A DNA stretch of 64,000 nucleotides, taken from Histoplasma ohiense (Eukaryota > Ascomycota > Eurotiomycetes > Onygenales > Ajellomycetaceae). A program made the translations under genes and the position numbers. Below, piece after piece: positions 23,196 through 35,169 of this stretch. The stretch lies in NCBI GenBank assembly GCA_017607445.1, contig JAEVHH010000001.1, positions 1,302,001 to 1,366,000 of the forward strand. The letters are read 5' to 3'. Position 1 is the first letter of the stretch; each line of letters starts with the position of its first letter. Under the pieces are notes generated by a model. That model did no database searches, was not told where the DNA came from, and saw only the letters and a program-made list of their open reading frames with translations.

Positions 23196-25342
23196 ATGGA
23201 GTCAAGAACGATGCCTCCAGAAACAGGCAGCAAACGCACCAGATCCCCATCGGGCGACTACTCCCACCCATCCTCCTCCGCCTCCAAAGTCCCCAAAACC
23301 CACTCCAACCACCTCCAGATCAACTACCTCGCCCGCCAATACACACATAACATCCCGCTCGTTTCCGCAGAGGATACCCTCCCTTCCATCCTCCGCATCA
23401 TCAACGACTACGATGGTGTCCTCCAACGTCACGAGAGCATTGCCGGTAACCTAGGCGCATGTCCTCTCGGCCCCATCCTTGTTTCTCGTTTCGAGCGTCT
23501 CTTCGATGGTCCCCCCAAAGTGCTGAAATCGCATGGGAAGGAAGGGACAACCGTATCCTGGCTCGATATCGTTGAGTTTGCGAAAAACAAACCGGAGCAA
23601 TTCACCCTTGAAAAGACCCGCAATGGGGTACCGGTCTGTCAGATATATACCAAGCAGAGTCGCGTAGAAATTTCCGAGGAAGACTATATCCTGATCAAGT
23701 CTGGGATTCCTCAGAAGATTATACCCCCGCAGCCCATTGTTGAGGATGAGGAGAAAGAGTTGGGCGCTTTGGAAATATTAGAAAAGAATCTGGGGCAGAT
23801 TATTAATTTGGCTGATCAAGGTAATTGAAAACCACACAGGAAAACAAAAAAAAAAAAATTTTTTTTATTTGAAAACAGAAAATCGAAATATTGTCTGTTT
23901 TATTTTATTGTAGCCAGTAACTAACTTGGTATATAGTGTCCGCTCGTGCTAGGCAGTTAAACCATAGATTTAAAAACCGCAAAAGTGCAATTGTGAGCAG
24001 GAGGGAAAATGATATGTCACTGAGTGCGCAACAACGGCAGTCTGTGAGCCCATTCCGGGAAGCTAATGGCAATGGAATGGGTACGGCCTATGCAAGCAAT
24101 GGTCATTCACGCCCGCACTCCCCACAGGGCTTCGTCGCGGTTAATTCTTCTTCTCGACGTGAACCCCCCGCCGACGACACCAGCATTCTCTCCGCAGCGC
24201 AGTTCATGTTCCCTCATTCCAGTACCGACAACGTTACCATAATCAACGGGACCTCAATCAAGGGCGCCTCCCCAGCCACACGCGCGGAGCTGATGAAAAA
24301 ATTCTTCACAACAGCTGACCGCCATACAAGGGGCTACCAAAATGAAGAAGATGTAGAACGCCCCGCCCCGCCAGCACGCCAAACCTCCCGCTCACGGCCG
24401 CGCGCCTCTGACCCAGGCGAGTACGGAGGGACCTACACAGGCAGCGGGCCTGTGCCCATCCCCAACACCCCAACTTCCCTCCTTCCCCAACCAAAATCCT
24501 CCAACCACTACGAACGTGACGACGGCGGGCCCTACAAGGTCGAGATGGTAAGCCGGATGGAAGGTCTCCAACGCGGCGAACGCATCCTACCCCCCTGTGA
24601 CCGCTGTCGCCGCCTTCAAATGGACTGTCACAAGAACCTTACTGCCTGCATGGGCTGCACGAAGAAACACGCCAAGTGCTCGTGGAAGGAAGTCAAAGTC
24701 GAGGAGCTACGCGAGACGTACCCTGTGCATCCTCGAAGTAATAAAAGTGGCGGTAAGGGCGAAGCACACGATAAAACGATGACCGTGGAAACGGATGCGG
24801 AGGCGGAAGCGGAGGCATCAACATCTGTATCGTCGACAGAAGCCAGTAGGAGCCAGCGGGGCGCTGAGACGCCGAATGTTGTTGGCGGCGTCAGTGCGAA
24901 CCCGGGATCAGCTATCGGAACCGAAACGATCCCCATCATCGGTGACTCCAACATGAACAATTATACTAATTCCCGTCGCGCATCCGACCCGCAAACACAA
25001 CCCCACAACTCCTCCAAACCCCGTTCGCTGAGTGAAAACAACATGCATGCGGACCCAACGGGCGGGCCGCAGGCAGCTGATATGTACCGGTCCCATAGCA
25101 ATTCTCACGGACATATCCACTCACCGCACCATACACATCTGCAATCACACCAACATCAACGAACGCAGGTGCAAACACAAACTCCGCTAGATACGGAAAT
25201 GGATGACGGCGACTCAACAGACCCTCTCACTCAAGCTATTTGGGATACGATGGGCAAGCATAACCTTGCTGCAGCGGTGGCGGCGACAGCGAAGTCATCG
25301 CGCGACAGAGAGGGGGAGAGGGAACGCGATAGATTGAGATGA
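23196..25342 (+). CDS. Zn(II)2Cys6 binuclear-cluster protein with internal zinc cluster
   Basis: Two exons, 23196-23820 and 23937-25342, 676 residues. The phase-1 junction G|TG gives DQVSARARQ; the nearer AG at 23913 would introduce a stop, so the acceptor at 23936 is correct. The fungal zinc cluster is unmistakable and complete: CDRCRRLQMDC then CMGC and KKHAKC (C429, C432, C439, C446, C449, C456; spacing 2-6-6-2-6). Unusually it sits past the middle of the protein instead of at the N-terminus. The first 190 residues form a separate ordered-looking domain (NLGACPLGPILVSRFERLF, VSWLDIVEFAKNKPEQFTL) that I do not recognise by function. The rest is Ser/Pro/His-rich and probably disordered. No fungal_trans domain is visible. 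Likely a nuclear regulator; targets unknown. Confidence 0.83.
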
Positions 25343-26542
25343 TGAAACGGAAACTCCTCCCTTTTATTGCGAAGATATCCAGCTTGTCTATATATATTAT
25401 ATATGTGTGTTGTTTCCATATTATCCATTCATGATGTTGTCTGATACTGCTTCTGTTGTTTTATCATGCTCTTGTGTCTTGTTTCTAGTGTTTGTTCAGG
25501 CGGTTAGGTCATTGATACCACTTTTCTCCCCTCCTTCCTTCACTGGGGGCGCGCATTTTACTTAATTGTCTACTTTCCGTATTAACAAAGGAAGAGAAAG
25601 AAAGCAGTTGGCATCCTTCTACATTTATTGCCGACGTCGAGCGGAGGGGCCATGCGAAACGAAGCCGAAAACTGCACTATAGGATTTTGAGATTTTGAAT
25701 TTTGAATTTTGAATTTTGAATTTTGAATTTTTTTTTTTTTGGTTGTTGAATATCCAGGATGGTTGAATGGATTTTGAATGAATTGAACGATGGGATGAGC
25801 CATGTTTTTAGGCTTGGGGTTTGGGTCTGAAGTTTGCATTCGAGAGAGTCTTTTTAGCCTTTTTTATTTATTTTATTTTTTTATTTTTTTTGGAGAATAT
25901 ATGGATTTCAATATCATCCAGCTCGGTTTTTTTTATTCTGCTTTTTTTGTTATTGTGTAATGAATGGCCTTCTTATGGTTTTGTTCTGTATTTCCTTTTT
26001 TATTTTCCCCTTTCCAAAGTCCTTTAGCCTTTTGTTGGATTCTGCAGTATTTATCTGTGATGATAAAGTGGGAAGGGAAGGGAAGAGAGGATGATGTGGA
26101 ATTATTCAAATGATATGATCCATTTGCAACCGTGAGAGCTTGGTAGTTGATATCCAGTTCCTCATACAAACTTTGTGTCCTGAGCTAGAGTTTGCTCCAT
26201 ACCTTTGACCGCAATGTAGTAGAGTCAGGGGGGAAGACAGAAGAACAAGAACAAGAGGGCTTCTATCGCGTTTACGTCTTATCCGATTGATGGGTGTTGG
26301 ATGTTTTTATATCTGATTTTGATATCCGCTTCAGCATGAAGGGCGATGTCATCGTCACCGCTGCTTGTTCTTACGAAGACACTGTTAGCGCTGCTGATAT
26401 CCCGGCGCATCATCACAAACCTGTCATGTAGCACAACACAACTCCAACTCGTCGTGTCTACACATATGCATACAGATTAGTATTACCTGGCAAAGAGAGT
26501 TCCTCAACACAACCCAGCCCAACACCCTTCCTCCCCCCAAAA
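25343..26542. other. Intergenic region, no gene
   Basis: 1.2 kb with a TTTTGAAT 8-mer repeat at 25684-25728 running into T13, several T-rich blocks to 25990, and the promoter of the dioxygenase gene in the last few hundred bases. No credible coding frame. Confidence 0.6.
25684..25728. repeat. TTTTGAAT tandem repeat
   Basis: Five to six near-perfect octamer copies followed by a poly-T run. Confidence 0.9.
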
Positions 26543-27749
26543 ATGGCCTCCTCAAGCCCAAACCCGACCGACCCCCCCGACCCGCCCACCGCCCCACCCC
26601 CACTCAAAGACCTCACCATAGAAAACATAACCACAAACACCAACCTCATAAACGCCCAATGCCCCTCCCCGCGCCTCCGCTACCTCCTCTCCCGCCTCGT
26701 CACGCACCTGCACGACTTCGCCCGCGAAACCCGCCTGTCGACCGCCGAGTGGTCCGCCGCGCTCGCCTTCCTCATCGAGGCGGGCCAGATCAGCTCCCCG
26801 CAGCGCAACGAGCTCATCCTCCTCTCCGACATCCTCGGCCTCTCGCTGCTGGTCGACGCCATCGACCACCCGAAACCCCCCGGCGCCACCGAGGGCACCG
26901 TGCTCGGCCCGTTCCACACGCACGACGCACCCACCGTCGCTGATGGCGGCCTCCTCTCGCGCGACGATGCCGGCGAGCCGTTGCTGGTTGTCTGCTGCGT
27001 GCGCGACCTGGCGGGCCGCGCGCTGGAGGGCGTCAGGGTCGATATCTGGGAGACGGACAGTAGCGGGCACTATGATGTGCAGTATGCGAGCGGGAAGGGA
27101 CAGGGACAGGGGAAGGGGAAGGGGGAGGTCGGGGGACGGTCTGTGGATGGGCGCGGGGTGATGTATTCGGACGCGCGGGGCGGGTTTTGGTTCCGGGCCA
27201 TCAAGCCCGTGTCGTATCCGATTCCGCACGATGGGCCCGTCGGGCGGTTTCTGGGTAAGATGCGGCGGCACCCGTATCGGCCGGCGCATATGCATTTCAT
27301 GCTGCGGAAGGAAGGGTGGGATTGTTTGATTACGTATGTTGTTTTGTTTTCATTTGTTTGTTTCCTGAATGGATGGATCGATTGAAAACCGACGCCCGGG
27401 GTCGACCCCATTCTCATCCCCCCCCCTTCACATCCCCCAACTGTAGCTTACTCCAGCTTAATCACTACCGGATAGGGCCCTCTACGTCCGCGGCGACCCA
27501 TACGAGTCCTCCGACGCTGTCTTCGGCGTGAAATCATCCCTGATCGTCGACCTGCAGCCGCTCACGGATCCCGAGATGGCGAAGAAATACGACGTGCCGC
27601 TGGGTACGCTTGTGCTTCAGCATGAGTTTGTCTTGGTGTCGGAAGAAGAGGCGAAGGAGTTGCGCGAGCGGAATTCCAGGGAGGCGATGGAGAAGTTGGG
27701 GATGCGGGTTCGGTGGTTAGATGGGTTGCCAGTGCCGGATGTTGATTGA
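26543..27749 (+). CDS. Intradiol ring-cleavage dioxygenase (hydroxyquinol/catechol 1,2-dioxygenase type)
   Basis: Two exons, 26543-27333 and 27476-27749, 354 residues; the phase-2 junction restores CLITALYVRGDPYESSDAVFG. Intradiol dioxygenases use Fe(III) to open catechol or hydroxyquinol to cis,cis-muconate or maleylacetate, feeding the 3-oxoadipate pathway. All four iron ligands are visible: Tyr177 in GHYDVQ, Tyr225 in SYPIPHDGP, and His249 and His251 in RPAHMHF. The N-terminal helical dimerisation domain (about 40-130, LSRLVTHLHDFARETRLS, ending in GTVLGPFHTHDAP) is of the hydroxyquinol-dioxygenase kind. No signal peptide, so intracellular. A Gly/Lys/Gln low-complexity insert follows Tyr177. 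Exon 1 is visibly richer in GC than its flanks. It lies downstream of the Zn2Cys6 gene, but no other aromatic-catabolism gene is near. Confidence 0.9.
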
Positions 27750-27998
27750 TTGACTGTTGTGGGTTGATGAGAGTGTTATATATATACATATATATATTTA
27801 TATTTATTTATGTGTGTGTACATATTTTTTGTTAAATTTTTAACCAGTTGCTAGCATTGTACGCACAATGTACTGTGTATATACACGATGTAAAACATAT
27901 GTCTACGTTTGTCGTGTGGTAGATAAAACAATCTACAAAATAAGGTTTCAGGGGGTAAAAAGTTGAGTAGAGAGAACATTTAACACACATCGTTTGTT

Positions 27999-30900
27999 TC
28001 ATCGCAAGATACCGTCCCCATCCACGATTATCCCCCCAACCAAATCCCCAGGCGCACCTCCATACCTCTCCCCATCATTATCACCTTCATGCTCAACATC
28101 TTCCCTCGCTTCACCGCTCCCTTTCAATGCCCTAACCCCCGTCTCCCCCTCAACCCACCCTCCAATTCTCTCCAATTTCTCCCCAAATCCCGCGTCAACT
28201 CTCAAATACAATCCCGCGCTGAGCGCCCGTTGCACCTTCGCCTCCCGCACGCTGCTTACGACTCCCCGCAAAACACGCACCAGATACTCGCTCAGGATAT
28301 CCACGCTCCACTCGTCTGGAACCAACCGGAGCACATCCGCAATATCATACACCGACGCGAAGCGCGCGAGCAGATCGCTAGTGCGTTCGGCGCGGCAGAC
28401 GGGGTCTGCGATCTGCAGGAACTCCGTGAGGAGGTAGGTGAAGAGTTCAGCCTGTCTCGCGGCTGTGGCCGTGTCGCTTGTTGTTGTCGCCGGTGGCGCG
28501 GACCAGGTTGGTCCGCCGTACGCACAATAGCGAATTGCGGTGTCGTAGTCGCTGAGGCCGTGGGTAAGGAGGCGGAGGGCCTCGCGGTGGCGGCCTTGGC
28601 GGCCGTCGAGGATTATGTTTTCAGAGACGAGTTCGTTTTTGAACGGTTCGATGCGAGCGAGCACTGCGGAGATGGAGTAGGAGAGGTTGGTCGGAGGGGA
28701 AGCGGAGGTAAATTGGGTTGTTGAGCCGCCTCCTAGTAGTTGGAGGAGGCGGAGACGGGATTGCCACCACGGTTCTGGAGGGTGGTTGTGAGTGATGAAG
28801 CTCAGATAAGAAGGTTTTGGGGCTTGTAGCGCGCGGTAGGTTGAGTAGGATTCTGTCAACGAGGCGCGAGCTTCCGGGGAGGATTCGAGGATTGAAAGGA
28901 CAGTGTCGAGATAGTAGGCTATAAGATCATCGGCGTATTGGGTATCCTGTGAAAACCATTAGCTGATGGAATCTAGTAGTGCCATGCGAGAAAAGAAAAG
29001 GGTGAGACATACCTTTTTTGTGAAAACAAGGTGCTCTAGATACTCTTGGACAGCCCCTGGAGCATGATTTTGCAGCAGTGAAATTACCTGCGGTGGACTG
29101 AATTTCACTCTGCTGCTCTCATCCGCAAAGACTTGGATTCCAAGTTTGGGGTTTCGCGCAGCAAGCCACGGACCATACTCCTCAACCAAATGAGCATCTC
29201 GGATTTTTACCAGATATTTTCGAATTTGAATGTCAGCTGCTGGACCCGATAGCTCCCCTCCTTCGTCCTTTTCTCCCTCGACTATCCTTCGCCATGTTGC
29301 TAGAACATGCTTGGCCATTTTCTGGCTCTGATACAGCCTGCTAAGCACAAAAAGCCTATTGTAATTTTCGAGTAGATGAACAGCTCTATCAAAGTTACCC
29401 TTCCAGTTGTCAACGAGCTTGTTCAGCTCTGAGCGCAGAGAACCTCCAAGTGGCGCATTTCTTTCGTGAATATGTTTCGCATCTAGATAAAGCAGTAAAT
29501 GTAGCAAGGCAGCGTCGACACTATTAAACACATACGTCTCATCTGTCACACTACCATAGCCTCGTTTCTTCTGCCAACCAAGTAGGTAACGCCTAATCAT
29601 GTGAAGAATATCGTCATCGATGCGAAAATTTGGTAGTTTATGTTCTGTTTCTACATCTGGTGGACTGAAACGCGATGATATCACCTTGACTAGGCCATTG
29701 TATACCCAGATCCCTTGCGGGCCTTGAAGTACTTCATCTTTAAGTAGAGGTATTAAAAGAAGAATCACTCGTGGGTCGAGCTCCCCGGCGACGAGCGCAT
29801 CTTCCGTTGATTTTATCGTCGACTCGACCCGAGACGCAGCGTTCGCGGAGAGTAGATCAACAAAGAGAAGCAAACTTGCCTTCTGTCGGACGTAACGCAA
29901 ACCGATGTATTCTGTTTCTGTTTTGGGTTCCATATCTTGAAGTCCTTGGATAAGAGCTATAATGGCTTCTCTATCAATAGCAGCCTCATTCCCGTCGGTG
30001 CTACTTGTTTGCTTAGCCAATTCGAGAGAATTCTCCAATTGCAGCGCCAGCGGATTCTGTAGAACCCTCCAAATTTTGTTTCCTTCCCAGAGAAGTATAC
30101 TGCTGTTGACAGTTGCGAGCCCACGGGCAAACTTGGTTTCTTCTTGGTTCCTTTGAACTTCCCAGTCACGGCTAACACTCGATGAAGAAGGATGCTTTGG
30201 GCCCTCAGAGTCGGTGTCCTGATTATCAAATAGCTCCCTTTCCTTTTGTAGATGTTCGAGGGAGGCCCGGGTTCTCGGGTCGCTATTCTCTGAGGGTGTT
30301 GAAGGAATCGTTGGCGAAATTACGCTGGACAACTTTAATCGAACCATCCGCATCACCTCGACGATTTCTGAAAAGGAGGCACGGCTGGCACCGACAGAAC
30401 GCCTAATTCCAACCGCGCCGGGAGATGGGCTGGCTGAGGGTATTTCTACCGATGTCTTTTGTAACCTACGTTCCCCTGGAACTGCATTCCACCTCTGCAC
30501 CTCGAGATATGTTCGGCTGTCCTCGTCGTCGTCAGCGCTGATAACTGCCAAGACATACCCATTCTGATTTTCGTCAGTCGTACGCGGATGGTTTCCCTCG
30601 TCACTGTCGTCATCGACTACAATGGCCATTGGGTATTTGCGAAACTCAAGAGTCCCCCGAACCACGTCCCCCTCGACATTAACAAACATACCCACACCAG
30701 GCTCCGACGGCTCAGTGCCCGTAACCAGGAGAAATTCGGAAGCGGTTGGTGATACAACATGTGGCTTGAGTCGCGTCGTCGATTGTTTCGGAGGTGGGGG
30801 TGGCAATGGCTTTTGGTATAACGGAGACGATCCGTCGGAGCCTGGCCCACCGTTCTCTGAAGATGGTCCTGATGAATCAGGAGATTTTTTCTCAGGGGAG

Positions 30901-31902
30901 CCTGGCGAACCAGGGAGAGTCCTATTCTTCATGTAGGACTCCTGAGTTATGGAGCTTGATCTTTCGGGAAAGTTTGGATGGGGGTTTGGTTGGATGTGCC
31001 CAATGCCACTTAGTGTATTTAGACTCGCGCTTCTACCGTGTCCTGGGGCATTTGAAATCGATGGAGGCTGGTTTCCTTGAACAGGGGTGTCAGTTCGAAC
31101 TGGTATGTCTTCCACATGACCAGATTCAAAGCTTTCCTCTGAGGAAGAAATTGGAAATAATGGGATCTTCTGGCGGTGCTCCACTTCCAATAGAGAGTAG
31201 GAATATGCGTCTGCAACGCATGCAATTGTACCTCTGCGAGCGGATGCAAGACACCCTGGGAACTCAATATTTCTCACTCTTCGAGGTTCGTCGCCAATTC
31301 TCACAAGCATTATTCTGTTAGAAACTGCAATCATAACCACCGGATCAAACAGGTCTGCACCCTCATGTGATTCATTGAGATCGAGCCCCCCAATCCATTT
31401 ACAGTTGCCCACTTTTGTAGTTCCATAGGTCGGACTTAGCTCGGGGAGCGAGTAAAATGTGACGACGCCATTACATAGAATGCAGGCTTTGTATGTAGAA
31501 GGTAGAATGAGTATCTGCTGCACTCCGAGCGGTGTGTCTGTAGGTAGGCTGCTTTGTGATGGCGTGATGGATAGCCTGGAAGCCAAAATGAAGGACGGCT
31601 CGTCCAATCCTTGCGAATCGGAAGGGAAAGAAACGAAATGTAGGACCTCTCCAGCAGAGGTTCCGATGTAGAGATTATCGTCTATTAGAGTGGTCAATAA
31701 CAGTCCTATAGTGATCTGGTAGAGGGGGGGGACACCCAAACATACTCCAATATTCTACACAGGTGATATAGGCATCTTGCTCGGCCCCGTCACCAGCAAC
31801 CGGAACTGAATCTATGAGCTCTCGAAGCACATACGGACTGGTCTCGGGAGCAGCTATGCGCCGTCTTTTACGGGGGTTATCGGTCTCGTCGTCGGAACTC
31901 AT
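27999..31902 (-). CDS. VPS3: Vps3/TGFBRAP1-like CORVET tethering subunit
   Basis: Three exons, complement(27999..28946, 29013..31681, 31746..31902), 1257 residues; intron phases 1 and 0 are consistent. Seen: a basic N-terminus (NPRKRRRIA), then CVEYWNDNLYIGTSAGEVLH opening a citron-homology (CNH) beta-propeller, a long Ser/Pro-rich insert (about 230-330), and a helical C-terminal half with repeats like those of Vps39/TGFBRAP1 (FVDLLSANAASRVE, LLLYLDAKH, VLATWRRIVEGEKD, VQEYLEHLVF). Family role: subunit of the CORVET complex that tethers Rab5 endosomes. The opening sequence argues for Vps3/TGFBRAP1 rather than Vps39, which starts directly with its propeller. The gene is divergent from the CASP golgin gene, both being in membrane traffic. 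Confident of the family, somewhat less of the exact orthologue. Confidence 0.8.
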
Positions 31903-32221
31903 CGTATAGGGTGAGTCCAGTATCTCGATCCCTCCCAGTCAACATTAGCAACCGAGGAAGTACCTATCACTGTTGACTATCGAGGGGAGTTGAGATGTTA
32001 TCATGCTTCTTGAATGCGGCTCTCTCCCCCGGCGGAGGCAACAGGTTATGGCGGAACAATGTTGATCCGGGCTCAGCATTGCATATCAACAAACTGGCGA
32101 CTTCAATGGGAGCAAGGGATGCAATCGTCACACAAGATCGATCGTGGTCTGAGGATTTGATTTATTCCCTCTGCTATGGTTATATAACACGCCTGATACC
32201 GGCAAATCCAGAGTTAGCGTC
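31903..32221. promoter_or_regulatory. Compact divergent promoter of VPS3-like and CASP genes
   Basis: Only 319 bp separates the two start codons, the tightest divergent pair in the window. Both products act in membrane traffic, so co-regulation is possible but not shown. No TATA box is evident. Confidence 0.5.
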
Positions 32222-34374
32222 ATGGATGCCCTCGTCGCTACTGAGAGCGTCCTCGATAGAAGTACATCGACGGACACCAGTAAGGCAGAGGAACCTGCCA
32301 AATCCAAAAAGCTCGCCCAGGAGGAAAACAAGTTCCAGCAGGCTATTGCAGTATGGAGAGGTAATGATAATGATGAATCCGCGCCCTCGAATGTGTACGA
32401 TTTTTACTGACAAGGCAACGAAGGCATCGACCTTACAAGCCTGGTGCCAAAACTTGACACTACCGCATCAGACATCATAGCACATCAACGAGACTCTCTT
32501 GTGCAACGAAAAGATCTGGCTCAGAAAACCAAAGATTTCCGAAAGCTCGATGATTCTACGAAACTCTCGGAATACAAAGGCTTGTTGAAATGTATACGAA
32601 CCTCCCTCTGCTTGTGCCCTAGTTAGTTTTTAAATGTCATTATACACTGACATCGGGCAACATCTAGCATACCAGACGTTCATTGACCTCCTCACCAACC
32701 ATGGCAAGGCTTCTTCATCCGCATTTTTGCAGCTTTACTCCTCGTTATCGGAAGCCCCCGATCCGTATCCGCTCCTCGAAGCATCCGTCGATTCCCTAGT
32801 CGTGTCCGAAGATACCGTTCCCAAATTGACATCCGAGATAGACTTTCTGCGAAAGAGCACAAATCGCCTTACGTCCCAATTGGATGAGTCGGAAAAGAAG
32901 CTGGAGGAAGAGCGATTACTCCGACGCAAGCTTGAAGAAAGCCAGGATGCAAGAATCCAGGAAATTGAGGCATCCTGGGCAGCGGTTCTGGCGGAGAAGA
33001 CCAGTAATTGGGAATCCAAGGAGAAGAACTATGAGGAAAAGGCAGAAAACCACGAACGCCTACTCAAGGAAATCAAGGCGAGCTACGAAGTAAATCAAAG
33101 ATTGGACCGAACGGACGGTGAAGACACGTCAAGGAGTGCCGCCACCGCAGCGGAGCTTGAAATCGTCGCGTCAGAACTGGAGAAGACCAGCGAGCGATTG
33201 GCGGAGCTCGAGGCTCGGAACGAGCAATTGAGTTTAGAGCTTGCGCAGGCTGTATCACATTCCCAGTCCGAGTACAAAAGCCGCACGCTCGAAGATGACC
33301 CGACATTCCTACGGTTGCAAGCGGAAAATTCGTCTCTTTTGCGAAAACTCGACTCTGCCCGCTACGAAAAAGATGCGGAAAAACATTCGTGGGAAGGCAG
33401 ACTCCGTCAGATAGAAAGACAGAACCTGCAGATAACGGCTGAACGAGATGAAATGAAATCCAAGTTGGATAAATGCGCAGATTACGAAGATATCCGACGG
33501 GAGCTTGAAGTCATGAAGGTATGCACGGCTCAAGATAGCTCTTTTGTTCTATTCGTTGGCTAATTTATTATGTTTTTTTTTTTTTTTTGTTTAAATAAAA
33601 ATAGTCCATTGAGTTTTCTACTGGGGATGACGATGAGAAGGACGTGACGGAGGATCCAAATTTGATTTCTCATAACGACTCCGGCAAATCGAATGAGAAC
33701 TCCTTAGAGCAGCTCTTATTAAGTAGGAATAAGAAGCTTTCGAATGAGCTGACTATTTTGAGAGTGTCCCATCAAGATTTACAGAATCAGCTCGAAGCCC
33801 TACGGAAGGATTTGACCAAGTCAAACGCGGAGCTCCAAAAATCGCGGAATTTGGCATCCACTCTGGAAAACGATCTTCTCCAGATGCAACGAGAAGCATC
33901 GAGTTTCCCGTCTGCTGCCATGTCGGTTGCCGGCACGTACGCGTCTAGATACCCCCACTCCTCCCGTAGAGGGCGAGCCCCGTCGCCCACTTCCTCGATC
34001 ATATCCGGCTTTGATCACGCACACGCATCCGCAAACACAATGGAAGCCATCAAGGCCGGCGAGCCCGTGGGCGGCGGCTCAGGGATCCTGCCAATGGTCC
34101 AAGCCCAACGAGACCGCTTCAAGCAGAAGAACACCGAGCTGGAAGAGGAGCTGTCGAAGACGTACGCAATCGTCAAATCGCTCCGCCAGGAAGTCGCCTC
34201 GCTCCAGAAGGATAACCTCAGCCTGTACGAGAAGACGCGCTACGTGTCCACCTACAACCGAAGCGGCGGGCAGCGACAGCGCCAGCGCCAGCGCCAGCAG
34301 CCCGCGACCTCCGCGTCCGCGTACGGCAACACCCCGAACGCCCGCGCCGTGCATCTCGGCGCGGACTCCGTCGG

Positions 34375-34405
<31 letters not shown>

Positions 34406-34801
34406 CGCTCAGTCGACCGCTCGGTCGACCGCTACCAGTCCGCGTACGAGGCGCAGATATCGCCCTTCGCGGCCTTCCGCGGCCGGGAGTCGGCGCGCGC
34501 GTACCGCCGCATGAGCGTGCCGGAACGCATCATCTTCTCCATCACGCGGATGGTGCTCGCGAACCGCACGAGCAGGAATCTGTTCGCGGGCTACTGCGTG
34601 GCGCTGCATGTGCTTCTGTTCGTGATGTTGTATGTGATGAGCACGTCGGAGATCGAGAAGCACGCGGCCGGCGCGGCGCTGGGTTCGCTTGGTAGAGCGG
34701 CGATGGCGGGGTCGGCGGGCGGCGCAGCTAGCGGGAGCGGCAGCGGGAGCAGCAGCGGGAGCAGCAGTCCCGGCGATTGGCAGCAGGAGGAGAACTTCTA
34801 G
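32222..34801 (+). CDS. COY1: CASP/Coy1-family golgin, tail-anchored Golgi protein
   Basis: Four exons, 32222-32360, 32415-32591, 32668-33518, 33605-34801, 787 residues. Exon 3 begins at the CTAG acceptor at 32667, because other AGs give stops; this yields LLKSYQTFIDLLTN. CASP/Coy1 is a coiled-coil Golgi tether acting in intra-Golgi retrograde traffic. Seen: the conserved N-terminal block (FQQAIAVWRGNEGIDLTSLV, KDLAQKTKDFRKLDD), long heptad coils (about 120-430 and 520-590), the CASP-specific segment ILPMVQAQRDRFKQKNTELE, and a C-terminal membrane anchor (NLFAGYCVALHVLLFVMLYV) with the Golgi-typical Tyr and His in the span. Odd: a QRQRQRQ and Ala-rich insert near 590-640 and a Ser/Gly-rich tail after the anchor, in DNA much richer in GC than the 5' half. 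Confidence 0.9.
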
Positions 34802-35169
34802 AGCCACTTCCCGGTAGTTAGTTTAGCTGGGCATTGTGCTGGACCTCCGCATCGATAACATGTCTTCTTTCTCCATCGTCCCTATTATATATATATGTAC
34901 TGTACTGTATAGTGTATATAGTGTATACTGTACGATGTTTTTGTTTGTCATTTGCAACTACACGAGTTACGCACTTGGCTAACTACTCTTTTCATTGCTC
35001 CACACTCCCCGGAAGGACGCGCTCGCTATATATATATATCTTCCAATTCCATAAATAAAAAAAATATATATATATAAGGAAAATATAAAATGTAAAAATA
35101 TATATACACAAAAAAAAAAAAATAAAAAAAACAAGGCGGTGGGTGGTAAAATAAACAAAACCCCCCCCA
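34802..35169. other. Convergent 3' flank, AT-rich
   Basis: 368 bp between converging stops, with TATA dinucleotide patches at about 35027-35040 and 35064-35076 and A-rich runs at about 35110-35132. No gene. Confidence 0.7.

Noticed and set aside
26552..27295. 247-codon minus-strand open frame opposite the dioxygenase
   Set aside because: It lies entirely antisense to a clear enzyme exon in GC-rich DNA, where stop codons are rare; composition-biased (Arg/Val/Gly) with no family resemblance.
33927..34514. 195-codon Arg/Pro/Ser-rich frame inside the CASP gene
   Set aside because: Out-of-frame shadow of CASP exon 4 in GC-rich DNA.
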